Assembly (NCBI RefSeq): GCF_026210795.1
Contig: NC_089433.1
Coordinates: 5,233,001 to 5,297,000, forward strand
Length of the DNA: 64,000 nucleotides
From: Rhizophagus irregularis
Taxonomy: Eukaryota > Glomeromycota > Glomeromycetes > Glomerales > Glomeraceae
Direction: 5' to 3'
Program-made: the position numbers and the translations under genes
Part shown: piece by piece, positions 11,155 through 23,800 of the stretch
How positions within the stretch are numbered: the stretch's first letter is position 1
Layout: every line of letters begins with the position of its first letter
The notes under the pieces: generated by a model
What the model was told of the DNA's origin: nothing
The model's database searches: none
The model's input: only the letters and a program-made list of their open reading frames with translations

Positions 11155-14100
11155 TCATTTAATTTTCACCATTTCATCGTTCATTTTATCCTTATCAAAT
11201 TTAGTAGTCCATTTATCATTTATGTTTTGATATTTTTTTTTCATCTCTTCATGTTTAGTCGCCCACTTTTCAACATCTTCAGTGGAGGCCCTATAAATAA
11301 TGGTCCAAGGTACTTCAGCCCGTAATGTAGGGAAGTAATGTGATATTAAAGGATTTAATTCAATTTCTGCAATTATTTCCGCCAGTTCTATAACCCAAAT
11401 GGTATGTGCATTCTTAAGTGTTTCTTCATAAGCATTGCTTACGAGCGCGACTGTCAACAAAAAGTATGTTAGATATTGCTAAGAGTGATAAAAAAAAAAT
11501 ATTTAATGCATACTCAAAACGTTAAACAATATAATTGCTGTGCTCAATGAAAAAGTAATCATGAGAATATCTAGTAAATAATTTTTTGTCCATGGCTCCA
11601 GAGAACTATAATCATTTAAAAGAATTAACCAAGTATTCTTGATTGATTGATAAAAGCCCGTAAATGTATTGACTCCGTTATCAGGCGAGGTTTCTGACAA
11701 GAGGACCATTAACGAATTAGCGTAGGCAAACAAAATAAAAAATAAAAATATCAATAGCGGCATAATCTGCTCGAAGAGATTTGTGAAAACTTTGAATGGT
11801 AAAATAAAATAATCACTAAAATTTGTCGATCTTTTAAGGAGGTAGTTTTTGAGAAATTCTTACCAGCGGCGAACATGCCTATCTTCTCAATGAAACGAAG
11901 CTGCAAAAAGATCATGATCCATAAAGATAGGATAGAGAGAGATCGGAGTTCTGGAGATGCAGTTTTATTGCTGAGCTCCAGGCACCCAGTAGTAACAGGA
12001 AGAATAAACGCTGCAAGTTCAATTAAAGTTGTAAAAAGCTTTTTTGCTTTTTTCGTTTTATATTTGATGAATTTGAAAATGAAAAAATTCGCAAAAAGTC
12101 GGGGGATAAGGACAAGTGCCCAAAGTGCTCCATAGATTAAACTGTAAGACATCAGTTGACTACTTTTTACGGGGTCGCTTTTAGCAGTAGTAGTTGCTGC
12201 CAAATAAAATAAAAAGTAAACAATGTAGTAAACAAGATAAACATAAAGATAAGTGTATACTTTCATAATCCTGTGGATAACAATTGTTTTGAAAAATGTA
12301 GACTGGAAAACCTCGGAAGACCGGAGAAAGGTTAATTTAGCAAATGGACTTAAATTATCATATGAGTATAATCGTGACAAATATGAAAAATCGAATTTGA
12401 GAGTATGCAAAATAATTAGAAAAAGAGGATCACGCCGAGGTTTGTGAAATAAGTTGTACAGAGGTACATGGCAGTACGTGGCTGAGTATAGATCTATATA
12501 AAGATTCTTAGATGTTAAACTTGCTGGTTGTTCTGTAAGACGGTTGAGCTCACGACTTTTATGATTTTTAGTTGAATACACTCCTTGAAAGCCTATTTCC
12601 CAATCTGATGGAACCTTGAGGTAAGTACATTGCTCCAACAATTTGAGTAACATTTCTGGGTATTTATCTGTAAGTGACGGCAGTGCATCAACAACCACGG
12701 ACATAAATCCTGGTTCGTAATTACGGAAATAATGAACATGCAAACAATATTCAAGTATTTTTCCAACTAAAACAATATTTTCCTTTTCAATTGCTTTTGT
12801 TAGCGGATTCTTCTTGTAGAGCCCTGTTGGCATATATTTCTTGTAACCCAGAATTGCCATTATTATGTTGTCAACATCACTAGCATCACTATCAATAAGG
12901 TCACAGATCGCTGTTGTGCCATTAAATACATTGTTATCGACATACTGTCTGATAGAATTTATAATGATTTCTTTCAAACTATTATTTAAATTTCTCTTCT
13001 TAAGATAGTTGCAGCTTGATTGAACCCATTCAGCGGGTAAATTCTTATCATTTATAGTTGAACTTAGAGGCAGAAAAGTGTAAAATTCCTCAGCTTTATT
13101 CTCATCATAGAGCCGTAAAGTGCCATCTACATCTACATCAAATTTAATTTTAACTGTCGGATTATTGCCTGAATTTTCTATTTCACTAAGCATCCATACT
13201 AAGCATCTAGTTTCACTATTATTCTTTCTATCCTTCCAGAACAGAAAAAAACAATCGGCATCATCGTCAATATTGATGTCACTTCTTTCTTTCAAAACGA
13301 AATTATCAAAATCGAAATTATCAAAATCGAAGTTTCTAGGGAGAAGAATTCCTTTGACTTGCCATTTCTCCAACTGCCATTCTTCTAACTGTATTTTCTT
13401 TGGCTGATTACGAAAAAATTCCTTCCAATGCCGTTTTTTGATGACAGCATTATTTTTATTTGATGTCACAGTTATAACATCGTCATTGATAAGTTGAATA
13501 TGTTTCAGGTTGGCTAATTCAGGTTCTGGTGGTGTTTTCACAGATTTCAATTCAGTGCCTGAACAGGCATCAATTAATATAGCTTTTAAGGAAGTTTCGT
13601 CAGAATAAACTATAAATAAATGCCGGTCATCATTCATAAACAGAAAATCTTTTTTATTTGATGACACATGTTCTTCTGCAATATTTGCAATATGTAAGCC
13701 CGTTTGTTTTTCCACAATAGGACCATTTTCAAAAGCAAGTAAGTCACCCGTGGAAGACATGACTACTTTTTTGCCAACAATACTTTGAATTTTTGAAATG
13801 TTTGAAATGCATGAAATTCTGTTGAATTCGATAATACATTTCTCATATGAATTTACGTTGATACGGACCATGTCAACAATCTTTTTTCCACGCCAGGGTA
13901 GAAGAACATAGATTTCGTGTTTTAGTGGGTTAAAGGCTAAAACTACTTCAGAATCATGGTTGTGTAGGTTGTGTAGGTTGTGTAGGTTGCGTAGGTTGCG
14001 TAGGTTGCGTAGGTTGCGTACTAGGTTGCGTAAATAAGATTTGATATTGAGCACTTGATTGCGTAGGTTGCGTAAATAAGATTTGATATCGAATACTTCT

Positions 14101-14753
14101 TGGTTGTGTTGGTTGCGTAAATAAGACTTGATATTGAACAGAGTCCAAGGCTCGGATGCTATCGACGCAAATTGAATGGTGGTCTTATATTTGATAGCAA
14201 GGATTACACCATCGGCAAGGAATTCAGCATTGATGAATCCATCTTCAATTTTGCTGAATTCAACTTCAATTTTGTTCTTAACTTTTCTCAAAATATCCGC
14301 TTCTGATTTTTTTCCATTTTTAAAAACTTTGAACACAATTTTAGCATCATCCATAGGTTCGTCTAACACAGTTTTGGCTTTGTCTACTACTGGATCGTTT
14401 TCTGAATTTATATTCACAACTGTGTTGTCATTTTCCCATTGCAAAACTATGAACATAGCCTTTACTTTTCTTGAATCATTTTCTTTGAATAGGTAGGATA
14501 AGATAACGAATCTAGAATTTGATGACGGAATTAATTTAGAGATGGTCAAATCAATCTTGTCATTGAGGGGAGCCTTCTCTTCGAGATTAATCTTTATAGA
14601 ACCTTTATCATGAAAAGTATCTGAATAGATGGAGTGATTCCATAATGTAACTGTATTATCTGACTTATTATAACTTGCATTTGTGATAAAATTGTTATCT
14701 TTAGAGATTGCAACAGCTGTAATCTCCGTTTCTGTAGCGAACTCTACGTTCAT
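11155..14753 (-). CDS. TRP-like ion channel with WD40-like N-terminal region (3 exons)
   Basis: Exons are 14753-11864, 11789-11514 and 11450-11155; introns of 74 and 63 bp have GTAAGA..AAG and GTATGC..CAG ends. The joined protein is 1153 residues. The N-terminal half is soluble; one early stretch (AVAISKDNNFITNASY..TVTLWN) looks like a WD40 blade. Residues about 207-266 are a low-complexity RNL/HNL repeat. The C-terminal third has six hydrophobic segments: about 836-855, 868-895, 902-925, 937-953, 973-994 and 1034-1060, with a pore-loop-like stretch between the last two. The final helix reads through into 'LFNVLIALVSNAYEE', which strongly resembles the S6 and post-S6 of TRP channels and only appears when the introns are removed. 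It is inferred to be a cation channel of the plasma or an internal membrane, probably sensing calcium or stress. Confidence 0.82.
13956..14135 (-). repeat. 9-bp coding minisatellite inside the channel gene
   Basis: A run of 9-bp units encodes RNL or HNL about eight times in a row, and a longer unit, NIKSYLRNLRNQ, occurs about three times next to it. Copies differ by single bases (AACCTACGC versus AACCTACAC on the coding strand). All units are multiples of three, so the frame is kept. Confidence 0.85.
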
Positions 14754-17700
14754 AATATTTCTTTGATTTTGTCCAAGCCAAATTTATTATACAATTAATA
14801 GTTCGTTTTCAAAAAAAAAATTTGTCTTTAAGTCATCAGGAAATTTATTTGCGTACCCTTTGCGACAGGTACCTAACCTTACACCCTGAAAAATTTTCTG
14901 ATGCATATATTTATTAAATTTTCATGCGTACGAATGTGTAAACGCCAATGTTGTGTCCCAATTCATAACAATATGTTCCCATAAGGGTTTAATAACGTTA
15001 CAATTCTAGGTGGTGTTCTTATTTGTGTAACAAATGCATATAGTACTAGCTACAAAAGTGACTTTTTTGCAATTAATATATCTAAAATTATCAATGCTAC
15101 TGAGTTTAAGGCAACCTTGTACAAAAATTTCGAAATTAGTATCACTCGGTGTAACATAGTATTATCATCACATTATTTCTCTCAATGACTCAATCGCATT
15201 GTTACACATGATGACGGGATCCACCTAAATTGATTAGTTTTTCGCTATACTCATAATAGATATCAATTAATTTTCACCAAATTTCGCTAAGATCTTTAAT
15301 TTTGTTTCGATAAAACTCTAACGTCATTGATTCACTAATCTTCTCATAATAAATTGATTTAAATCATGTCAAGAAATTGTCGTTAGATAGCTTTCTTATT
15401 TGAACATGGCTGCGATTTATTCATAAGCGTACAATTAATTTTCTATTAAGATAGCAAGCATATTGAAAAATACTCATGTGTTTTCTTTTAATGGGAGGTT
15501 TATATTGTTAATACTCCAGATAACCTTTAGGTTTACCAAATAGATATTGAAAATATTCATTAAGATAACTTGATCCCGGCGTCCTATAGCCGCGATAGGT
15601 ATAATTGCAAATTTTTATTATCTGTAATGTACGGCCTATCCCGCATCTCATAACCATCACAACAATCTATTTAGTAGCGGAAATACTCGAAGATTCGAAT
15701 TATTAATACTTTCATCGAAAAATATATGACCGTAATATTTTTAATATTTTTTAATGGGAATGTCATTGGGCATGTCATCAAACAGTTTATGATGTAAATT
15801 CATGAACTAGACATTTGCGAGTCTGAGAGATCACGAATAGCACAGTTCTGACAAAATACTTTCGTCAAATTTTTAACAGTTTCAGTTTTGAAAAAATTTG
15901 TTAATGAAACACTTGTTGTCACTTGCTTTTTTTTAAAAATTTTTGATTTTTTTTTTGGACTTTTTTTTTCATTTTTCGGGGGGGGGGGGGGGTTTTCTTT
16001 TCAGCCTTTTCTTCCAAACCGAAAAATTTTTTTTCGAATTTTTTTTTTCGGGGTTTTTTCTTTTCGGCCCATTTTTTTTTTTGAAAGAATTTTTTTTTCA
16101 CCTTTCTTTTTCCGGTTTGGTTCTATTTCCAAACTGAAAAATTTTTTTCTTGATTGTTTTTTTTTCTATTTTAGGTTTGGATCGGTGGTCAGATTGGCGC
16201 CGCGGTGCTACAGCAAGCACCTTATTTTCTGAAATTTTTTTTCAGCATTTTTTTACTAATATTTTCTTTTTTTCTAATTTTTTTTTATCACTCTTTTTAT
16301 TTTCATCTTATAGGTTTGTATTTGTTCAGTATAGCGATATAATCAAACAATTTTTTTTTATTCAAATAACAAATATATTTTGTTTGATCTTTTTAGTTAG
16401 AATAATAAATATAATTTAACCCAGTCAAATTAATAATTAATAATTTTTTAAATTATATAATTTTTAAATAATTAGCATAATTAACACTTTTAATATTGTT
16501 TTTTTTATTATTAATTATTAATAATTATTAATGCCAATAAAAACTCATTTGTAATGCTGCCGTCATAACTATTTCATGTAAACCATAAATATAATTCATA
16601 ATAACGTTGAATCAACATAAAAAGAGATTGACATAAAGAAAATCAAGCCCATTACAATAACAGATGGACAACATACAAATTCATATCCGTTGATCTACGG
16701 AATTTACCTTAAATTCGTAAAACTATTACGGAAATGATCGGATGAACGATACTATCACGTGTGTAAATATCAGCACGCAAAAAATTTATGTATTTTAACG
16801 CCCTATTATTTAAATCAAGCGAAATTACGCTCAATTACAAGCTCCATTTTAAGTATAATCTGACGAATTATAACGGCATTTTTACAAAAATAGGTTTAAA
16901 ATTTGCTAAATTATTTATTTTTGTAGTTTATTATTTATTTTTTTTAATATTTTTAACTTAAGCCTAATATATATCAAAATAAAAGCCTTAACTAAGATGA
17001 TTTTAATGACACTAACATAAATCTTAATAATAAGAAGTTAAAAATTCACAAAAAATTTCACTTTCACTGATTTTGAATAATAAAATTCACCTATCTTTTA
17101 AAGTCAATTATGTTAAATTTAAAATTTTATTAAAACATGATATAAACAAAAAAATAAATAAAATTATACCATGTTTTGCTTAAATTTCTAAACACTTACA
17201 ACTTCTCACAACTTCACTGCACGTTATCTAAATATATTTTTATATGTAATTAGTGTGAAATTGTCTGTTAGTAAATCAGTTTATCACTTTTGCTTAAGCT
17301 ACCATTATGCCTGCTTTTTATCAAGAACTACTTCATATCAGTGTATCAAGGTACACATAATATCTGATAATAAATATTTATTTATATGGAATGTAAATAA
17401 TATTGTATTTAATAGCATAATAAATTGAAAATATAATTAATATCATTTCAATAATTGTGAAATATTATTTTTTATCTGCATTACTATAATTCATAAATAA
17501 ATAAAAACCCAAATTAATATTATATATAAAATCTAATATACCCAAATATAGATCAGTAATTTTTATTATTATTATTAATTTAACTCGACAGGTTACAGCT
17601 AGTTTATAATCAAAAAGCTTTACTTTGAAATTTTATTATTAATATTACACTACCTTATTGTTCTTCTGTTATTATTATATAAAGATATTAATACAATAAT

Positions 17701-17880
17701 GAAATTTGCAAGATAAATGTTATCTGTTATATAATGGTACCATCTGTTGCATTTTTAGGCTCAGGAAAATTTTAAATAAATTAATATTATTGCATTATGA
17801 ATAAATTTGTTATATATGTTATAATACCTTATTAAGCTAATTTCTACTAGCATTTTCAATATTTTCTCTAAATAATTGTT
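14754..17880. other. Intergenic region with a pyrimidine-rich low-complexity block
   Basis: The first kilobase is moderately AT-rich and holds no gene that I can see. From about 15930 to 16320 it becomes a T-rich block with a 15-base G run at 15978-15992 and repeated TTTCGGTTTGG motifs, ending in a GC-rich patch (GGCGCCGCGGTGCT, about 16195). Open frames in this block are low-complexity artefacts. The rest to 17.88 kb is AT-rich and empty. Confidence 0.55.
15978..15992 (+). repeat. 15-base G tract
   Basis: Fifteen consecutive G residues in a region otherwise almost devoid of G. It could form a quadruplex or a triplex-like structure with the neighbouring pyrimidine-rich strand, and its length may be unreliable in the assembly. 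Confidence 0.9.
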
Positions 17881-17884
17881 CTTA

Positions 17885-18210
17885 ATTATCCCACCCAATA
17901 TTTGATATCCAATCTGGTGTATAAATTTTCAGAGCATCCTCCTTTAGTTAAATATTGAATATTTTGAAATTTGCCATACTGGCCATCTTTTTTGGATTCA
18001 GTGTTTCCATTTGACATATTTTTCTATATCATCATTTTCAGACGTCCAATATGTAAATTTTGCTTTTAGGTAATTTCGCCAAACATTCATCTTGACAATT
18101 TTCACAAATTCTTTTTGTTCCTAAATTATAAAGAATACTACTAGTGTCATATGATAAATTTATACTCCTTATTCCCATATTGTTCTTCTCAATTATTATG
18201 AATATTTTTA
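17885..18210 (-). pseudogene. Decayed TKL kinase N-terminal region
   Basis: On the minus strand 'SYDTSSILYNLGTKRICENC' is followed by QDECLAK, then after a frameshift 'YLKAKFTYWTSENDDIEKY', and further on 'FQNIQYLTKGG' in another frame. These match, in order, the linker, Cys motif, NWTSGN linker and glycine-loop region of the intact kinases at 24.5 kb and 49.1 kb. At least two frameshifts and a stop are present and no C-lobe follows. Confidence 0.75.
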
Positions 18211-20867
18211 TCTTTTAATGGAAAACTAATTCATATCGGATATTAGCTATATAGTCAATATAAGAAATTTTTAAATTTTGCGAAATAGTTTATAAATTCT
18301 GAAGATAAAAAATAAGGGAATTCAATGAAAATAAAAGCAACAAACCGGAATTTATGGGCGATTTCAGATGAAGTTTTGTTTTTTCGAAACTTTCTTTTTT
18401 AACGTTAAAAGAGCTTTTTTTTATATTTTTTGTATAGAAAAATTGGATATTGATATTTCAGGTGTTTAATACTGTCAGGTATAGAATGATGCATTAGTAT
18501 AAAGGTTTTGTGTTTAATGTTCATTTAATTTAATGTATTTTTAATAATGTTCTGGCGTTGGGCTATTATGTTGTGATGATGAAGTTTCTTCCATGTCCAT
18601 GGGGTAATCTGAAGGGTTATGGTATCGGTGTTATCATCCAGAGGAGTTCGTCGAAAAAATAGGTCTAGTTGCAATTAGAGATTTGTCCCGGTCCGAGATA
18701 ACAAATTCTGTAGGAGTTATATTTCAAAGGTGATAGGGGGAGTATGTGTAATGAAAAATCCATGATAAGATTTTTGTACACCGTAGTGCGATAAATTTGT
18801 TGAACACTACTCTTGTTGCAGCGCTCTTTAACATCAGGGTCAAAAAGGTCTATTTGATGGTGGATTCGGTAATAAATCCGAGGGTCAACTTTATACTAAT
18901 CTGAAAGTTAAGAAGGTAAAGTTAACGATCCTTTGTGATTTTTCATTCAATATTTTTAGGGATGTGTTGTAATTGTTTGATAACAGAAGGTTGTTGAGTC
19001 TAGTTTGATTCATGAGGAAGAAACGGCTTACTAATTCCCGTCGAAGTTTCTTGTAATAGGACTATTTTAGTGAGACGGTTCCATCTCTCCTTTTGCTGGG
19101 GAGATCGGATCACATCGGTAATTTTTCTCTATTATGCAATACTTTCGGTTTTGATAGAGGCGAATGTTTATAGTGTAACTAACTCCATATCGATTGTTGT
19201 GTACTTGCTTTAACAAGCCTTCTTTACGCCTTTGACGAAGATAAATAGTCTTCAGTTGATTTCAATAAAAAAGTGGGTCACGTCGATTCCTTTTCATGTT
19301 TTTTACATCGGAAGCATGAGTTTGACATCACGTATTCACAAGGTAATTTACAAGAACCTTGAAATGTTTCTCATTTATACGATCACATGGATTGTTACAA
19401 CGTATGAAAATTACTAGGTAGATCATGTGGATTTTATATGAGAATATAACATATAGTATGTAGTGGTTTTTCTATTATTATTTAAAGGGGATGTGAGCTA
19501 ATTTTAAGGGCCAATAGTTTATCTTCTAGTAGTGTACATAAACGATAAAAATAAATGGCAAGGGTTGATTTGGAAATTGCCTATTAAGGGAAAAAACGTA
19601 TGTAAGATAATTCACAAGAAATTAATATTCGGTTGATCGAAATATCTGTTCATTTTGTTTTTTAATAAACTTGGAATTTGTCCAAAATTTAAATATTGGA
19701 CAAATTCTGGACAAATCCCGATACACAGTGAAATTTGATAAACCGGATTTGGGCCTAAATCGGACTTTTTTGCTGGAACCAAATCACGTTATTCACGTAT
19801 ATTAAAATAGTTTCGTTATACCGAAGTTTACTAGTAAAAGCTTGACGCTATAGTGGATTAATTTTCTAACCAGCTATTAAAAATTATTCGACAAACCAGA
19901 TCACGTGATCACTTGCTTAAGTAATGTGATGCAGTAAATCTTAATTTTGGCCGGAATTATAAAAACCTTAATTCTGGCTGAAGTTATATATTACTTATAT
20001 ACAATTAAAAATATTTTATATTTATTTTCATGACATCTGACTTAAAACTAAGATGAAAAATTAAAATATAGTGTATATTAGTTTTATTAGTATGAAAAAT
20101 TCAGTATAATAGATTTTCAATATATCAAAATTTTTTTGTTATACCGGATATCCCGATAAACCAGATATTTTAGTGGAACCGATAGATCCGGTTTATCAAA
20201 TTTCACTGTGTATATCAAAATTTTGAATTATATGATTTGGATATTTTCCAGACATGCCAGATTTATTCTGCATAATTTATTTTATAGGGAAATATTAAAT
20301 TCTGTTTGAGTTTGATTGCTCAAGCTAATTAGCCTAAATATGATAATAAGGTCAATTTGCATCTACGGATGGCAGATATCCGCATTATATCTCCGGATGG
20401 TAGAGATGGATCGTAACACTAAAAATCAACATCTTTGATCATCATTTACAATTTTAAAATGTTATTTCTATTCAATATTTTTTAAATATTAAAGAATGAA
20501 AGTTTAGTTTGCAATTAATAAATAAAATAAACAAGAACTGAAGAATATATCAGCGAATTCACATATATAATTATTACAATTCAGACTGAGCATTTAAAAA
20601 TATTTTATTCAAATTAACCAGTTTCAAACTGATTCTATTTATTGAAAATAAAAACTTACATATTTATATATAATAACTTTTGATAAATATAATTTGTTTA
20701 ATTGCAAATCATCACGCATACGTACATTAAAAAAATTTAATTATAAAATAACAATTACATTTAAGATAGAATAATCAAATCAAGTTAGCATATTTTTCTT
20801 AATAAGAAGACGAAATTTGTATTGTAATATGCTTATTTATATCTTGTTTGGTTTAATTTAGATTAAT
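18211..20867. other. Intergenic region with a MITE
   Basis: Between 18.5 and 19.4 kb the DNA is less AT-rich and has several short coding-like runs that I could not assign; it may be an old retroelement remnant. The mariner-type MITE at 19724-20210 is listed separately. The last 500 bp are AT-rich and contain the trailer of the minus-strand kinase gene. Confidence 0.4.
19724..20210. mobile_element. Tc1/mariner-type MITE, 487 bp
   Basis: The ends are near-perfect inverted repeats of about 25 bp: CACAGTGAAATTTGATAAAC at the left and its complement at the right, each extended by CGGAT. The element is flanked by TA on both sides (19722-19723 and 20211-20212), as in the Tc1/mariner/pogo superfamily. 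There is no transposase frame inside, so it would need a transposase in trans. It contains a TCACGTGA site and GGCCGGAATTA/TTAATTCTGGC motifs. Confidence 0.85.
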
Positions 20868-23800
20868 TTAGATTGCATAATCTAAAAGGTCAGATTCATA
20901 ATCTTCATTATATGATTGTGAAAGATTTTTTGTAAAAGGATTAAGTAATCGAGATGTGTAAATAGCTTGTGTATGAGTATCTGCTTGGTAATTTTTAATG
21001 GATGAAAGATTTGCCTTTCTATATTCTTCTGCTTCCTTAAATTGCATTTCAATTTCTTCATTTTTTACAATAAAAATATCCACTCCAGATGATTTATGCA
21101 ATGATGTAATCACTTCATCCACTTCATTAATGTGTGGTCTATTCTTTGGGTTTAAATCCCAACACTTTTTCATTAAATCAATATAACATCTTGGTGCTTC
21201 TGGTTCATTTATTTCAGGACTATTTCCATTACAAATATCTAATGCTAATAAGTTATCATGTGCACGATTGTAAAAAGGTTGTCTTCCAGTTGCTACAAAA
21301 TACATAATCATACCAAAACTATAGATATCTGCTGCTTTAGTATAAGACTTTCCTCTTAATACTTCAGGAGCCACATAAGGTATGACTCCGAAAATTTTTG
21401 TTTCATCTATATTACCAACTTCTCCACATAATCCCATATCTGAAATTGATATACAATTACTAAAATCATCTTTGCTATTTAAAAATAATATATTCCCTGT
21501 ATGAAAATTACGATGAACTATATTTTTTTGATGAATTTCTTTAAGGCCATTAATAATATTAAGCAATGCAGATAATTTATCTTGCCAATTAAAATATTCA
21601 TAATTTTCATTTGTCCATTTAATAAAATTTCCATCTTTTGCATAATCAAGAACCATAATATAGTCTTTTGTATGTGGATTTTGAGATATTCCATACACAT
21701 TAAGAATATTACTTCTTTTATTTATTGAGTATTCTTTAACCTATTAAAATAAATTAATAGCAATCAATAATTATTACATCTGCTTAAATTTAATTTATAA
21801 ATTAAATTCATAAAAAATGATTCTATTATAAAAAAGAAATTTCATACCTCATTTAAAAATTTATCAGTAATGTTTTGGGAATCATGTAAACATTTCAAAG
21901 CAATTACTCTATTCGGATCCCCATTAGTATATATTTTTTTATCTGCATCATATTCTAATGGACCATCTTTCCATATTGCTGAATATACTGTAGAGAAGCC
22001 ACCTTTACCTATTTCCTTAATATTATTAAACTGGCTGTTGTATGGTATCCATTCAAATACTATATCATCATAATCATTTATTTTTAATTGCATTTCTTTA
22101 ATGAAATTATCAATTTTTTTATTTCCACTTGCCCATGCAAGAACTAAAATATAATTATTTGTATTTGGATTTTGAGATATTCCATATATATCACGAATTG
22201 CTCTCCCAAATATTTTTGCTGAATATTTTTTAACCTAATATACAAATGAAGAATTAATATATTTTATTTATTTTATTAAAAAATGATAAAAATATTTGTA
22301 CCTTTGTTAAGAAATCAGTGGAATTTCCTGAATTGTGTAAATATTTTAAGGCAACTTCTTTATTTGAATTTCTTGTATAATTACTATACTGATTATTATA
22401 ACATAATGGACCATCTTTCCATATTGCTGAATATATTGTAATAGAACCATTTTTACCCATTTCTTTAATTTCATCAAATTGATTGTATGGTATCCATTCA
22501 AATACTATATCATTAAAATCATCAATATCCGATTGTTTTTCTTGAATAAAATTATCAATTTTTTCATTTCCACTTGGCCAGATAAAATCTTTTAATACCA
22601 AAATATAATCACTTGTATATAGATTTTGAGATATTCCATATATCTGAAAAACCATTTTATTAGACCTTACTGAATATTTTTTTGCCTAAAATACAACAAA
22701 AGAAATAATAAATATATTAGTAAATTAAAAAAATGGTGTTTAGAATATTCAAAAAAATATATTATACCTCATTTATTAGGGAATCAACAGAATTTTCTGA
22801 ATTATGTAAATATTTTAAAGTAACTTTTTTATTTGGATCTCTTGTATAATTACTGTACTGGTTATTATAATATAAAGGACCATCTTTCCATATTGCTGAA
22901 TATATTGTAATAGAACCATTTTTACCCATTTCTTTAATTTCATCAAATTGATTGTATGGTATCCATTCAAATACTATATCATTAAAATCATCAATATCCG
23001 ATTGTATTTCTCGAATAAAATCATCAATCTTTTCATTTCCATTTTCCCGGGAATGATTGTCCAAATCCAAAATATAATCATTTATCTTTATTTTAAGCTT
23101 TATGCTTTTGTTTGACTGAAAAAACTGATATAAATTAATATTATACTTGTAAAATGTTAGTTCATCATAACCATTTTGACAATATAAATTTCTTATTTCA
23201 AATATTTTATTATGAAGATAATCTATATCAGGTCTCTTTGATGGGTCAGCACACCAACATTGTTCTATTAACTGTTTATATTCTAAGGGAATTTCTGGTA
23301 TCATTTTTGGTCTGATTCCATTGGTAATTTTCATTGCAAGACCATAATCATGATCATAATCTTCAAATGGTGGTTTTCCGGAAGAAATTTCCCACATAAG
23401 CATACCAATACTATATATATCAGATGCAAAATTATAAGCTTTTCCATTAATAAGTTCAGGTGCCATATAAGGAAGATTTCCATATATATATTCCGGTGAT
23501 TTATCAGCAGGCCCACAAAATCCAAGACCAGAAATGCACCATAAATTCGCACTTTGTAAATATAATATATGCCTGGAATGTAAGTTTCTATGAATTGCTT
23601 TCTCTTTATGAATTTCGTAAAGTGATTTTATTATATCACAAATTATGTCAATTCTTTCTTTCCATGTAATTTTATTATGATTTTGTTGTATATATTCCTT
23701 TAAGTTAATGTCCATTTGCTGTAATACAAGCATATAATACCCCTCTGGATTAATAGTTAAACCAAAACATTTAACAACGCCTGAAAATTTATTACTTATT

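Noticed and set aside
11875..12447. Plus-strand frames opposite the channel gene
   Set aside because: They are antisense shadows of the membrane domain of the channel.
13954..14148. Minus-strand frame of QPTQPTQPT repeats
   Set aside because: It is the shifted frame of the RNL repeat within the channel gene.
15888..16419. Overlapping Phe-rich open frames on both strands
   Set aside because: They are produced by T and A runs in a low-complexity block and have no protein-like composition.
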